64,000 bases of DNA from Actinomycetota bacterium (GTDB lineage: Bacteria; Actinomycetota; Acidimicrobiia; Acidimicrobiales; Ilumatobacteraceae): positions 21,932 to 85,931 of the forward strand of contig WLJO01000009.1 in assembly GCA_009701715.1 (NCBI GenBank), in the 5' to 3' direction. The notes beneath the pieces were generated by a model, which was given only the letters and a program-made list of their open reading frames with translations, did no database searches and had not been told where the DNA came from. This document shows positions 44,012 to 51,454 of the stretch, piece by piece. Positions within the stretch are counted from its first letter, which is position 1. Every line of letters starts with the position of its first letter. Position numbers and translations under genes: made by a program.

Positions 44012-44542
44012 CTACGCCCGAAGCGCGGCAAGGTGGTCCACGAGCGCTCGTTGCGCACCGACTTCCGGCCCGGCCATGGGGCGGTGCCCCGCAACGTGGG
44101 CCAGCGCCTCGTCCCGGGCCATGCCGAGCTCCATGAGGAGGCACACCCCGATGGTTCCCGCCCTGCCGATGCCGGCCGCGCAGTGGACGAGGAGGTGCTC
44201 CCCGGCGTGGACGCGGCGCACCATCTCGCCGAGCAGCGGACGCACCGTGTCGAGCGAGGGGGCGTGCAGATCCTGGACCGGAAACCAGAGGGCAGACACA
44301 CCGGCGTTCAGTCGGAGCCAGTCGACGTACTCCGGGTAGCGATCCTGTAGTTCGTGCTCCTCGACGAGGCACACCACGGTGTTCGCTCCCGAACGACGGA
44401 GTGCTCGCTCAGGATCCGGGCAGATGGCGTGCTTGCCGCACAGCGAGAGGCCGCCGAGCGGTACCGGCAGCGGGACCCGGTCGATCCCACCGTCGCGTCC
44501 ACGTTCGCCGAGCCAACCCAGACCGTCATCGACGTCGTTCAT
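44012..44542 (-). CDS. Dual-specificity/tyrosine phosphatase-like protein
   Basis: A 176-residue cysteine phosphatase. The signature HCAAGIGRAGT carries the nucleophile Cys121 and Arg127 (HCx5R), with a likely general acid Asp91 in PVQDLHAP. The preceding RYPEYVDWLRLNAGV region fits the dual-specificity/PTP fold. No signal peptide is visible, so it is likely cytoplasmic. The protein or small-molecule substrate is unknown. ATG 44542 (MNDVDDGLG) is chosen; the frame is open upstream but without family sequence. Confidence 0.85.
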   Translation of the reverse strand: MNDVDDGLGWLGERGRDGGIDRVPLPVPLGGLSLCGKHAICPDPERALRRSGANTVVCLVEEHELQDRYPEYVDWLRLNAGVSALWFPVQDLHAPSLDTVRPLLGEMVRRVHAGEHLLVHCAAGIGRAGTIGVCLLMELGMARDEALAHVAGHRPMAGPEVGAQRALVDHLAALRA

Positions 44543-44632
44543 CGCCGGAACTGCGGGAGTGGGAGGTACCTCACGCCTTCGGAGCGTAGCGACAGGTGCA
44601 TGCGGGACCGAAGCAGCCGGGAGCCAAGGCAA

Positions 44633-44683
44633 CTGGGAGCACCCACACGGACGAGGGGCCGTTGTCCGCACGGGTGCTCCCAG
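44633..44683. terminator. Long hairpin, likely terminator or RNA element
   Basis: CTGGGAGCACCC (44633-44644) pairs perfectly over 12 bp with GGGTGCTCCCAG (44672-44683). Inside, CGGAC (44648-44652) pairs with GTCCG (44664-44668), separated from the outer stem by 3-base internal loops. There is no U tract on either strand. Confidence 0.65.
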
Positions 44684-44703
44684 GCACTTCTAGCAGTAAA
44701 ACC

Positions 44704-44728
44704 GATTCTTGGCACAGTCGCCAGAATC
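44704..44728. terminator. Second hairpin next to the long one
   Basis: GATTCTTGGC (44704-44713) pairs with GCCAGAATC (44720-44728) over 9 bp with one bulged base and a 6-base loop. It lies 20 bases from the longer hairpin. Whether it is a second terminator or part of a structured RNA cannot be told. Confidence 0.45.
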
Positions 44729-44892
44729 CTCCGTACTGCGGTGCCAGTATTTCCATACCGCGATTCAAGCCGATGGCACACTTGCTGCGAGCGACCAGGT
44801 CACCTGACCGTTGCGGATCACGTACGAGCGCTCGGTGTAGCAGTTGTTCGGTCCTGAGCGCGCTCGGATCCCGGGATCAAGGGCGAGGTGGG

Positions 44893-45537
44893 TCAGTTCC
44901 CCTCGGCGAGCACGCGGGCGACGAATACCGCCAACTGCGTCCGGTTTTCCTTGCTGAAGCGATTGAGGAGTCTCGACACGCGGTTACGGACCGTTTGCAC
45001 GCTGAGGAACACCGATTCAGCAATCTGCTTATCGCTGCGACCATCGGCAAGCAGCCGCAGGATCTGGCGATCCGTCTCGTCGAGCTTCTCCATCAGCGAG
45101 GCCCCGTTCGCCCGGATACGTGCGAGTGCGTCCCTCACCGCCACCGGGTTGATGAAGCAGAGCCCCATGGCCGCGCCCCGCACCGCACTGACGAGCTCGT
45201 CGGCATTGCCGGTCTTGAACATGAAGGCTGCAGCACCCGCCTCGAAGGAGCTGACGAGCGCCGCATCCGACTCAAACGAGGTGAGCATCACAATCTTGCA
45301 CTCGGGATGGTCCACACGGACCCGCTGGGCAAGCTCCACCCCGGATTCGTCCTGCAGACGGACATCAAGGATCACCACCTCGGGCTGGGTCTTCTCGACC
45401 AGGGAGAGGAGTTCGGTTCCGGTAGCGACAGAGCCGACAATCTCGATGTCTGGCTCGCGATCCAGCACCATGGCGAGCGCGTTGCGGACCATTGCGTGGT
45501 CGTCGCACATCGCAACCTTGATGGAGGTATCAGGCAT
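44893..45537 (-). CDS. NarL/LuxR-family response regulator
   Basis: A 214-residue two-component regulator. The receiver domain has acidic pocket CDDH (Asp12, Asp13), phospho-acceptor Asp58 (VVILDVR) and Lys108 (AFMFKTG). The C-terminal LuxR-type helix-turn-helix is LDETDRQILRLLADGRSDKQIAESVFLSVQTVRNRVSRLL (landmarks DRQILRLLADG and SVQTVRNRVSRL). Its ATG overlaps the stop of the ancestral kinase frame by one base (TGATG), so kinase and regulator were translationally coupled. Its partner kinase is frameshifted. Confidence 0.92.
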   Translation of the reverse strand: MPDTSIKVAMCDDHAMVRNALAMVLDREPDIEIVGSVATGTELLSLVEKTQPEVVILDVRLQDESGVELAQRVRVDHPECKIVMLTSFESDAALVSSFEAGAAAFMFKTGNADELVSAVRGAAMGLCFINPVAVRDALARIRANGASLMEKLDETDRQILRLLADGRSDKQIAESVFLSVQTVRNRVSRLLNRFSKENRTQLAVFVARVLAEGN

Positions 45538-45594
45538 CAGTTCTCTGCTCCTGTTGGTAGCGGTACTTTCCACGTGACCACGGTTCCGCCGCCA

Positions 45595-46509
45595 TCACGC
45601 GGCCTCACGGTCATTGACCCGCCGAGGGGATCGAGCCCGGCCGCGCAAGTTACTCAGCCCGCTCGAGGCGGAGGGCTCGTCGGGCATGCCCACTCCGTCA
45701 TCCGCGATGTAAACAATGACGTGGTAGCCGGAGCGGACGACAGAAATGGTGATGTTCTCCGCGTGCCCGTGCTTCACGGCATTCGTGGCCGATTCGCGGA
45801 CGACGGCGCGTATGTTCGAGCGGATTTCGCCGTCGCAGCGCACATCGTCGGCAATGTCCACGACGAAGCGGGTGGCTGTCGCGCCGACGAGGAAGCCGAC
45901 TACGTCCCGCAGTTCCATCTCCAGCGAGGACGGAATGGTCTCGCGGACGTGCAGGATGCACTCACGGATCTCCGTGATCACCTGCGAGAGAGTCTCGGCG
46001 ACGCGCTGTGTTGCCTGCGCGCAGTCGGGGCTCGACGAGTTGCCAGCAAGCGAATTGAGGAGGAGCACCGAGGCGAAGAGTTGCTGGATCACCGAGTCGT
46101 GCAGATCGCGAGCAATTCGCTCGCGTTCTTGGGCGACGATACGCGCCTGCATCGCGGTTGCGGACGCCGATTCGTGGTCCTTTAACTGCATCTGCAGCAT
46201 GCGTACCTCGGTCAGGTCGTTACCGACCTCAACGACATAGTCGCCGACTCGCTGCCAGAGCACATTGAAGTACGCAACAGCACCGTCTGGGCGGTAGCGA
46301 TCCCGCGTCGCGGGTGTGAGTTCGAAGACCTGTTGGGCGCTTCCCGCGCGCCAGGCCCGACTCACGAAGTCGATGGCGATCTCCGGGGCGAAGTACGTGT
46401 CCCGAACTGATTGGTGCATCGCCACCGGCTTCGTGCGGAGTTCCTCGTAGGCAAGATTCCATGCGCGCAGACGGGCATCGACAACATCGCCGAATTGGTC
46501 AAGTTCCAC
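45595..46509 (-). CDS. NarL-type sensor histidine kinase, frameshifted at 3' end
   Basis: A PAS-like sensor (ARLRAWNLAYEELR to DYVVEVGNDLTEV) is followed by HisKA_3 dimerisation (ERIARDLHDSVIQQLF, phospho-His) and a GHKL ATPase (N box VRESATNAVKHGHAENI, G1 DDGVGMP, G2 GLSNLRGRA). After RGRARS the frame goes off and stops at 45595. In the +1 frame the expected ending continues: LGGSMTVRPRDGGGTVVTWKV, stopping with TGA overlapping the regulator ATG. One extra C in the CCCC run (GGGG at 45626-45629, plus strand) explains it. The N-terminus begins right at an ISL3 element end; GTG 46509 is the last plausible start. Probably a damaged gene or a sequencing error. Confidence 0.75.
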   Translation of the reverse strand: MELDQFGDVVDARLRAWNLAYEELRTKPVAMHQSVRDTYFAPEIAIDFVSRAWRAGSAQQVFELTPATRDRYRPDGAVAYFNVLWQRVGDYVVEVGNDLTEVRMLQMQLKDHESASATAMQARIVAQERERIARDLHDSVIQQLFASVLLLNSLAGNSSSPDCAQATQRVAETLSQVITEIRECILHVRETIPSSLEMELRDVVGFLVGATATRFVVDIADDVRCDGEIRSNIRAVVRESATNAVKHGHAENITISVVRSGYHVIVYIADDGVGMPDEPSASSGLSNLRGRARSPRRVNDREAA

Positions 46510-46529
46510 ACCATGCACACAGACATAGT

Positions 46530-46559
46530 GGCGCTTCGGAAATGAGCGGGGTGTGAGGG
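46530..46559 (+). repeat. Left terminal inverted repeat of ISL3-family element
   Basis: 30-base repeat from GGCGCTTCGGA to GGTGTGAGGG, 26/30 identical to the right end. Confidence 0.8.
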
Positions 46560-46575
46560 GTCGCTGACGCGGTAC

Positions 46576-46627
46576 AGGGGCTCTGCGAATCTGGTGGTTC
46601 TCTACGCCAACCGGATTCGGAGCCCCT
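46576..46627 (+). promoter_or_regulatory. Hairpin abutting the transposase start codon
   Basis: AGGGGCTC, then GAATC, on the 5' side pair with GATTC, then GAGCCCCT, on the 3' side, which ends at base 46627, directly before the GTG start at 46628. A 2-base bulge and one mismatch interrupt it. It would hide the ribosome entry site. Confidence 0.6.
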
Positions 46628-47920
46628 GTGGAAGTTGACGCTACTCGCATGTGCGAGCTGCTTGTCGGGTTGCCCGACGTGAACGTGTTGGGTGTCGTTG
46701 ACATCGTTGACGGCCTGTTGGAGGTCGTGATCGAGCAACGCGGGGCACGTCCGTCGTGTCGGTTGTGTCGGGGTCCGGCGGTCGCCAAGGATCGTGCCGA
46801 GGTGATGTTGGCGGATCTGGCGTGTTTCGGTCGGCGGACCCGGTTGCGGTGGCGTAAGCATCGCTGGTGCTGTCCGACCGCGGATTGTGGGGTGGGGTCC
46901 TGGACTGGTGAGGACTCGCGGATCGCGGCGCCGCGGATGGCGTTGACGGATCGGGCTGGGCGGTGGGCGACGTTGCAGGTCGGCAAACATGGTCGGGCGG
47001 TGTCCGAAGTCGCTGAAGATCTCGGGTGTGATTGGCACACCGTGAACGACGCTGTCATCGCTTACGGCAGTGTGCTCGTTGATGATCCTGCCCGGTTCGG
47101 TGTCGTGGCAGCGGTCGGGTTGGATGAGACGCTCTACAAGCGTGAGGGCCGCTACCGCAAGCAGTGCTGGTCAACACAGATCGTTGACGTACAACGCGGT
47201 CAGCTACTCGATGTCGTGGCGGGCAGGGAAGCTGTCACGTGTTGCGCCTGGTTCGCCGAGCGGTCCCAGGCGTGGCGCGACGGCATCCGGTGGGCGACGT
47301 TGGATCTGTCGTCGTCGTATCGGGTGGTGCTCGACACGATGCTCCCCGACGCCACCCAGGTCGCTGACCCGTATCACGTCGTGCATTTGGCGAACGTGGC
47401 GTTGGACGAGTGCCGACGCCGGGTCCAGAACGAAACCGTCGGTCATCGGGGTCGCAAACATGATCTGCTCTACCGGGCCCGGCGCCGATTGGTGATGGCC
47501 CGCGAACGCCTGACCGTCGATGGTCGCGAACAGTTGATGGGTCTCCTCGCCGCGGGTGACCCGCACCGTGAGGTGTGGTTCGCGTGGAACGCGAAAGAAG
47601 TTGTCCGTCAGATCTACGACCACACCGACCCCGAACTCGCACGCGAGTGGGTTGATGAGATCGTGCGCGACTTCACCGACACCGAGATGCCCTTCGAAGT
47701 TCGCCGTCTCGGCCGCACGATCGGCAGATGGAAAGACCAGATCGTCGCCTGGCACCAGGCCCACGTATCGAACGGCCCGACCGAAGCGATCAACAACCTG
47801 ATCAACCGCGTCAAACGGACCGCGTTCGGGTTCCGACGTTTTGAGCACTGCCGCATCCGCGCCCTGCTCTACGCCGGCAAACCGAACTGGGAGCTACTCG
47901 CCACCCTCACACCCCGCTGA
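46628..47920 (+). CDS. ISL3-family transposase
   Basis: A 430-residue DDE transposase. The N-terminal zinc-ribbon-like cysteines (RPSCRLCRGP and HRWCCPTADC) and the linker HTVNDAV belong to the ISL3 zinc-finger and HTH part. The catalytic domain holds VGLDETLYKR (first Asp), DLSSSYRVV and DATQVADPYHVV (second Asp), and SNGPTEAINNLINRVKRTAFGFRRFEHCRIRAL (third acidic residue and the characteristic NxxKRxxxGFR, quoted as GPTEAINNLI and FGFRRFEHC). It appears intact. The GTG start sits at the base of a hairpin, which may limit expression. Confidence 0.95.
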   Translation: MEVDATRMCELLVGLPDVNVLGVVDIVDGLLEVVIEQRGARPSCRLCRGPAVAKDRAEVMLADLACFGRRTRLRWRKHRWCCPTADCGVGSWTGEDSRIAAPRMALTDRAGRWATLQVGKHGRAVSEVAEDLGCDWHTVNDAVIAYGSVLVDDPARFGVVAAVGLDETLYKREGRYRKQCWSTQIVDVQRGQLLDVVAGREAVTCCAWFAERSQAWRDGIRWATLDLSSSYRVVLDTMLPDATQVADPYHVVHLANVALDECRRRVQNETVGHRGRKHDLLYRARRRLVMARERLTVDGREQLMGLLAAGDPHREVWFAWNAKEVVRQIYDHTDPELAREWVDEIVRDFTDTEMPFEVRRLGRTIGRWKDQIVAWHQAHVSNGPTEAINNLINRVKRTAFGFRRFEHCRIRALLYAGKPNWELLATLTPR

Positions 47921-47933
47921 AATCCGAAGAGCC
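47904..47933 (-). repeat. Right terminal inverted repeat of ISL3-family element
   Basis: Reverse-complement match to the left end (26/30); it contains the transposase stop codon. Confidence 0.8.
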
Positions 47934-48038
47934 CGATTACCCAGGGTCTTTGCCGAGCCCTTTCACGGGTGCCACAATTCACGGCAGCGCCACGGGTGGC
48001 CCCTGTCGGCCGTGTGTCCGAGCACATCAGGAGCACCA
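47934..48038. other. Flank between IS and RraA-like gene
   Basis: 105 bases without a gene. A Shine-Dalgarno AGGAG (48029-48033) precedes the ATG of the next gene. No part of the missing kinase N-terminus could be recognised on the minus strand. Confidence 0.45.
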
Positions 48039-48764
48039 ATGAGCGATATCCCCGACGTACTGACCGACGAACTGCGCGATCAGTTGCGCACCGTCTCGAC
48101 CGCCACGCTGGCCCACCAACTCCAGATGCGCGGGATCCGAGGCACCTTCCTCACGGGGTTGAAGCCCACCCACCCGGAGATGCGCATGATCGGGCGTGCG
48201 CGCACACTTCGGTACGTGGCACTGCGCGAGGACCAGGTCCAGCGCTTCCAGAAGGGCGTGAACGCACAGAAGCGGGCGGCCGAGGGGATCGAGCCCGGTG
48301 ACATCTTGGTGATCGAGGCACGCAATGTTCCCGACGCAGGAACGATTGGCGACATTTACGTGAGCCGGGTCCACGCACGAGGCGGTGTAGGCGTGATCAC
48401 CGACGGCGCACTGCGGGACACGCCCGCTATCGCCAGCATCCCGATCTCCGTGTATCACCAGAGCTCGCACGCCTCAACCTACGGCCGCCACCACATGCCG
48501 TACTCCACGGACGATTGCATCACTTGCGCTGGCGTTTTCGTCGAACCCGGTGACGTGATCGTCGGTGACGCCGAGGGTGCCGTGGTGATTCCCATGGCCC
48601 TCGTGGCGGAGGTCGTCAGGGCTGCTTTGGCCCAGGAGGACGTTGAGGCGTTCGCTATCGAGCGCGTTGCCGCGGGTGAATCCACCTTGGACTTGTTCCC
48701 ACTGGCGGAGTCCCGCAGGGCGGAGTACGAGGCATGGCGCACCGCTCACGGAAGGACGAACTGA
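48039..48764 (+). CDS. RraA/HMG-aldolase-family protein
   Basis: A 241-residue member of the RraA fold: TATLAHQLQMRGIRG, GDILVIEARNVPDAGTIGD, GGVGVITDGALRDTP (active-site Arg-Asp of the family) and YSTDDCITCAGVFVEPGD. Relatives include 4-hydroxy-4-methyl-2-oxoglutarate/4-carboxy-4-hydroxy-2-oxoadipate aldolase and oxaloacetate decarboxylase, and RNase E inhibitor RraA. Being first in a cluster with a RidA and a 2-keto-4-pentenoate hydratase-like gene, an aldolase or decarboxylase role in 2-oxo-acid catabolism is more likely than RNase control. The ATG of the next gene starts 2 bases after its stop. Confidence 0.82.
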   Translation: MSDIPDVLTDELRDQLRTVSTATLAHQLQMRGIRGTFLTGLKPTHPEMRMIGRARTLRYVALREDQVQRFQKGVNAQKRAAEGIEPGDILVIEARNVPDAGTIGDIYVSRVHARGGVGVITDGALRDTPAIASIPISVYHQSSHASTYGRHHMPYSTDDCITCAGVFVEPGDVIVGDAEGAVVIPMALVAEVVRAALAQEDVEAFAIERVAAGESTLDLFPLAESRRAEYEAWRTAHGRTN

Positions 48765-48765
48765 T

Positions 48766-49146
48766 ATGACGGGGAGAACGTCGATCACTGTCGATGGCCT
48801 GAGCCACCTCACGGCAATCCCGCTTGCCACCCGGATCGGTCCGCTCGTGGTGTCAAGTGTCATCGCGCCGTTCCGGCCCGGCAGCAGGGAGCACTCCCCG
48901 GATGCCGCAGGGCAGATCGAGCAGATCTTCGAGAGCGCAGGCCGGATGCTCGAGGCGGCCGGAGCCACGTGGGCGGATGTAGCCAAGATGAATTTCTGGC
49001 TCGCCGATGCCGCAGACCGTCCGGCCCTCGAACCGGTCTGGTTGCGTTACTTTCCCGTAGAGGGCTCCCGGCCCGCTCGCCACACCCACATCTCCAAGGG
49101 CGCGCCGTTCGTCACCGGCGACTTCCTCGCCTACATCATTGGCTGA
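48766..49146 (+). CDS. RidA-family (YjgF) protein
   Basis: A 126-residue trimeric-fold protein: LATRIGPLVVSSVIAPFRPGS and IFESAGRMLEAAGATWADVAKMNFWLAD, plus RHTHISKG, match the RidA/YER057c/UK114 superfamily. Classical RidA hydrolyses reactive enamine/imine intermediates; some family members are 2-aminomuconate deaminases in aromatic degradation. The Arg that binds 2-iminoacid carboxylate in E. coli RidA is a candidate near the RP/RH segment. Its place between an RraA-like and a hydratase-like gene hints at a catabolic use. Confidence 0.84.
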   Translation: MTGRTSITVDGLSHLTAIPLATRIGPLVVSSVIAPFRPGSREHSPDAAGQIEQIFESAGRMLEAAGATWADVAKMNFWLADAADRPALEPVWLRYFPVEGSRPARHTHISKGAPFVTGDFLAYIIG

Positions 49147-49198
49147 TGGCAGACACCCCATCGCCTCACCCGCTCACCGGCAAGCCGAAGGAACTCCC

Positions 49199-49990
49199 AT
49201 GCTCACCGACACCCAGATCCTCGAATGCGCCAAGGACCTCTACGAGGCTGAGCTCAGCGGGATCTGGACCGAACCCATTTCCAACCGTTATGAGCACGCC
49301 GAGATCGAGGATGCGTACGCCATTGCGATCAAGGTCTGCGAGCTGAAGCTTGCCGCCGGCCGGACGGTGAAGGGGCACAAGGTTGGCCTCACCTCCAAGG
49401 CGATGCGAACGCTCACCGGTGCCAGCGAGCCCGACTACGGCTTCATGTTCGACAACTGGTTCGTGCCCGAGGGGAGCAGGGTGAGCCGCTCAAAGATGAA
49501 CCGCCCACTCGTCGAGGTGGAGTTGGCATTCGTGCTCAAGGCGCCGCTGCGCGGTCCCTCGGTCAACGCCGCCGACGTGATCCGCGCAACCGACTTTGTG
49601 CTGCCTGCGCTGGAGATCGTCGACAGCCGGTACAACGGGCGGGGCAAGAAGATGCTCGTCGACAGCATCTCTGACGCCGCTGCGTGTGGGCTGGTCGTGC
49701 TCGGCGGGCGACCGGTGAGACTTACCGATATCGACGTGCGACGGGTCAGCGCGTCACTGCTCATCAACGGGGACACGATGGAGTCCGGTTCAGCTCAGGC
49801 CGTCATGGGCAACCCAATCAATGCCGTTGCCTGGCTCGCCAACAAGCTCCACGAGTTCGGGGTGAGCATGGAGCCGGGAAATGTCATCCTCTCGGGCTCG
49901 TTCATCAAGGCGATCCCGTTCGAGGCGGGCGACTCGATCGTCGCACTGTTCGACCAGCTCGGCGAAGTAACCCTCATGGTGGGCGACTGA
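49199..49990 (+). CDS. 2-keto-4-pentenoate hydratase/4-oxalocrotonate decarboxylase family protein
   Basis: A 263-residue fumarylacetoacetate-hydrolase-fold enzyme of the MhpD/DmpE/DmpH group: GHKVGLTSKAMRTLTG, YGFMFDNWFVPEGS, LVEVELAFVL, a central PALEIVDSRYNGRG and a C-terminal GDSIVALFDQLGEVTL. The EVE metal-binding block is present (RPLVEVELAF). Family members either hydrate 2-hydroxypenta-2,4-dienoate or decarboxylate 4-oxalocrotonate; sequence alone does not separate them. Downstream of RraA-like and RidA genes, it suggests a meta-cleavage or 2-aminomuconate-type branch. Confidence 0.85.
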   Translation: MLTDTQILECAKDLYEAELSGIWTEPISNRYEHAEIEDAYAIAIKVCELKLAAGRTVKGHKVGLTSKAMRTLTGASEPDYGFMFDNWFVPEGSRVSRSKMNRPLVEVELAFVLKAPLRGPSVNAADVIRATDFVLPALEIVDSRYNGRGKKMLVDSISDAAACGLVVLGGRPVRLTDIDVRRVSASLLINGDTMESGSAQAVMGNPINAVAWLANKLHEFGVSMEPGNVILSGSFIKAIPFEAGDSIVALFDQLGEVTLMVGD

Positions 49991-50017
49991 TTCGTGCAGG
50001 TCGGGGCTACGGCCCAG

Positions 50018-50350
50018 CTAGGAGCGACCCGTCGCTACGACCGCCCGAGCACTTCCGTCGAGCGATAGAGCAACCGGGGCAATGCTCGGCTCCACACTGT
50101 TGGCAGCAGGTGACTCCGCATTAGATGGTCCCGTTGGGGCAATGCGTGACCCGTGGGTGGAACCACCGGGTGACCAGAACGCCGCGAGACACGAGATCAC
50201 GACGGCCGCTACCGCCGGCAGGATCAGATCAACGGCCTTCACGCCCCTTGCTTGTTGGATCCGGTGCACTCTGCCCGCAGCGATCCCCGCGCCTCGGGCC
50301 ACAGCAGAACGCCGCTCCGGAGTGGCCCGGCCACTCGTCGTGATCATCAT
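50018..50350 (-). CDS. Small membrane protein with Ser/Ala-rich tail (hypothetical)
   Basis: A 110-residue ORF with a basic N-terminus, one hydrophobic segment (VDLILPAVAAVVISCLAAFW, about residues 40-59) and a Gly/Ser/Pro-rich tail. It lies between two better-supported genes on the opposite or same strand. The ATG has only a weak AGGA motif upstream and the sequence shows no recognised family, so it may or may not be real. Confidence 0.4.
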   Translation of the reverse strand: MMITTSGRATPERRSAVARGAGIAAGRVHRIQQARGVKAVDLILPAVAAVVISCLAAFWSPGGSTHGSRIAPTGPSNAESPAANSVEPSIAPVALSLDGSARAVVATGRS

Positions 50351-50436
50351 GAGTCCTAGTAGACCCCTCAGACCACGCCCCTGCGTGCGGTAGCCGTACC
50401 GCATGGGGAGTATGGAACTACCGATCCGGGTGCCGA

Positions 50437-51303
50437 TTACTCCGTGTACAGCGGCGACGCGGCCTTGATGATGCGAAAGAGGTGGCGGATGCGCACGACC
50501 TCGGCGCCGGCCTCGTCGAAGGCCGAGGCATCCCACCAGACGTATTCGGTCTTCGGGCTCTGCCCGACCCCTACCACCTCACCACGAACGGTGTAGGGCC
50601 GGTCGAGAAACATCGGCCCGTTGATGAAGGCGAGTTCCATGGCACCGAACATCGATGCTGTGTCACCGATCGCCGGGTTGAGCTGAGGGAAATACGTGCC
50701 GTCATCCGCGTTGGCCATTCGCAGCATCATGAACGCAACGTGGCTGGGGCACGCGATCGGGTCGCCCCACGGCGATGCCTCCGAGTACCACGGGAGCGGC
50801 GTATTCACTCCGCCAGTCCGCAGGGCAGCCGACTGCGCCTCCGACGACACGGTCCGCGTCATCTCCCCGAGCGGGCGGCCCGGCATCACCCCCTTGAGGA
50901 GGCGGAGCGCCGATGGGTCGCAGAGGCGTATGTCACGGGTCCGAAGCTCGGACTGCGGATCGAACCCCATCGACGCGCTGCCCTGCGTGACGACGAACCC
51001 GGGCTCGCCGATCCGCTGCGCGTGCACGTTGACGCGCGGGTCGCCGTCACGCGGACGGTGCACGACAGACTCAACCTGTTCTCCGGACACGATGATGTTC
51101 TCGAAGTACAGCGAGATGGACCCACGCTCGAACCACGGCTGCCCGAAGGCCTCGAGCAACGGTGGGACGAAACAGTCCAGGTGGACCACCCCGGCAACGG
51201 CAGACCCGCGAAAGCCGAGGCGAAGTGCGGCCTCGGCATCGTGAATGCTCGCGTCGCTCTCGTTCAGGGCAACCCGCGGCGCCCCCATGATGACCTCGGA
51301 CAT
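50437..51303 (-). CDS. MaoC/hotdog-fold-like protein
   Basis: A 288-residue protein. IHDAEAALRLGFRGSAVAGVVHLD, then GSISLYFENIIVSGEQVESVV, resemble a hotdog/MaoC-like hydratase half, and the C-terminal half (MELAFINGPMFLDRPYTVRGEVVGVGQSP to TEYVWWDASAFDEAG, landmarks FINGPMFLDRPY and VRGEVVGV) could be a second copy. Such double-hotdog proteins hydrate enoyl-CoAs. The catalytic His and Asp of MaoC could not be placed with confidence. It is divergent from the acyl-CoA ligase gene, 151 bases away, and has an SD-like GGGGGAG. Confidence 0.6.
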   Translation of the reverse strand: MSEVIMGAPRVALNESDASIHDAEAALRLGFRGSAVAGVVHLDCFVPPLLEAFGQPWFERGSISLYFENIIVSGEQVESVVHRPRDGDPRVNVHAQRIGEPGFVVTQGSASMGFDPQSELRTRDIRLCDPSALRLLKGVMPGRPLGEMTRTVSSEAQSAALRTGGVNTPLPWYSEASPWGDPIACPSHVAFMMLRMANADDGTYFPQLNPAIGDTASMFGAMELAFINGPMFLDRPYTVRGEVVGVGQSPKTEYVWWDASAFDEAGAEVVRIRHLFRIIKAASPLYTE

Positions 51304-51454
51304 CGCTCTCCCCCGCTCGTCGTTTCCCCCAGAACTTGCGCCCCGGTACTCGACGGACCCTACCGAACGACGAATCCCCGCGCTGACCCCCAAGCACTCC
51401 CTGCCAGCGGCGACGGAGGTAGCGTCGAGACACTTCCAGGAACCGGGGCCCCGC

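Larger units (their letters stand above)
44543..44892. other. 350-bp gene-free, structured region
   Basis: No convincing gene. It contains two hairpins (44633-44683 and 44704-44728) and short palindromes (CAGGTCACCTG at 44797-44807 and GATCCCGGGATC at 44867-44878). It lies downstream of the response regulator and upstream of the phosphatase gene, both on the minus strand, so it may hold a terminator, a promoter, or a small RNA. Confidence 0.5.
46530..47933 (+). mobile_element. ISL3-family insertion sequence
   Basis: Terminal inverted repeats begin GGCGCTTCGGA (46530) on the left and GGCTCTTCGGA (reverse complement, 47933) on the right. They match at 26 of the first 30 positions, including an identical AGCGGGGTGTGAGGG block. 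GGCnCTTCGG ends are typical of ISL3 elements. It carries one transposase gene whose stop is inside the right repeat. The 8-bp flanks (GACATAGT left, CGATTACC right) do not match, so no target duplication is evident. Confidence 0.88.

Noticed and set aside
44867..44878. GATCCCGGGATC palindrome as a restriction or regulator site
   Set aside because: Twelve bases is short for this base composition and there is no second copy or promoter nearby.
45595..45630. Selenocysteine or recoding at the kinase stop
   Set aside because: The family sequence resumes in a different frame, so the break is a frameshift, not a read-through stop. No hairpin matches a SECIS.
44596..46185. 529-codon plus-strand ORF
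   Set aside because: Shadow of the response regulator and kinase on the minus strand; no recognisable motif and many low-complexity runs.
46510..47058. N-terminal extension of the kinase frame through the IS
   Set aside because: It is antisense to the transposase and rich in Pro/Arg/Thr without domain sequence.
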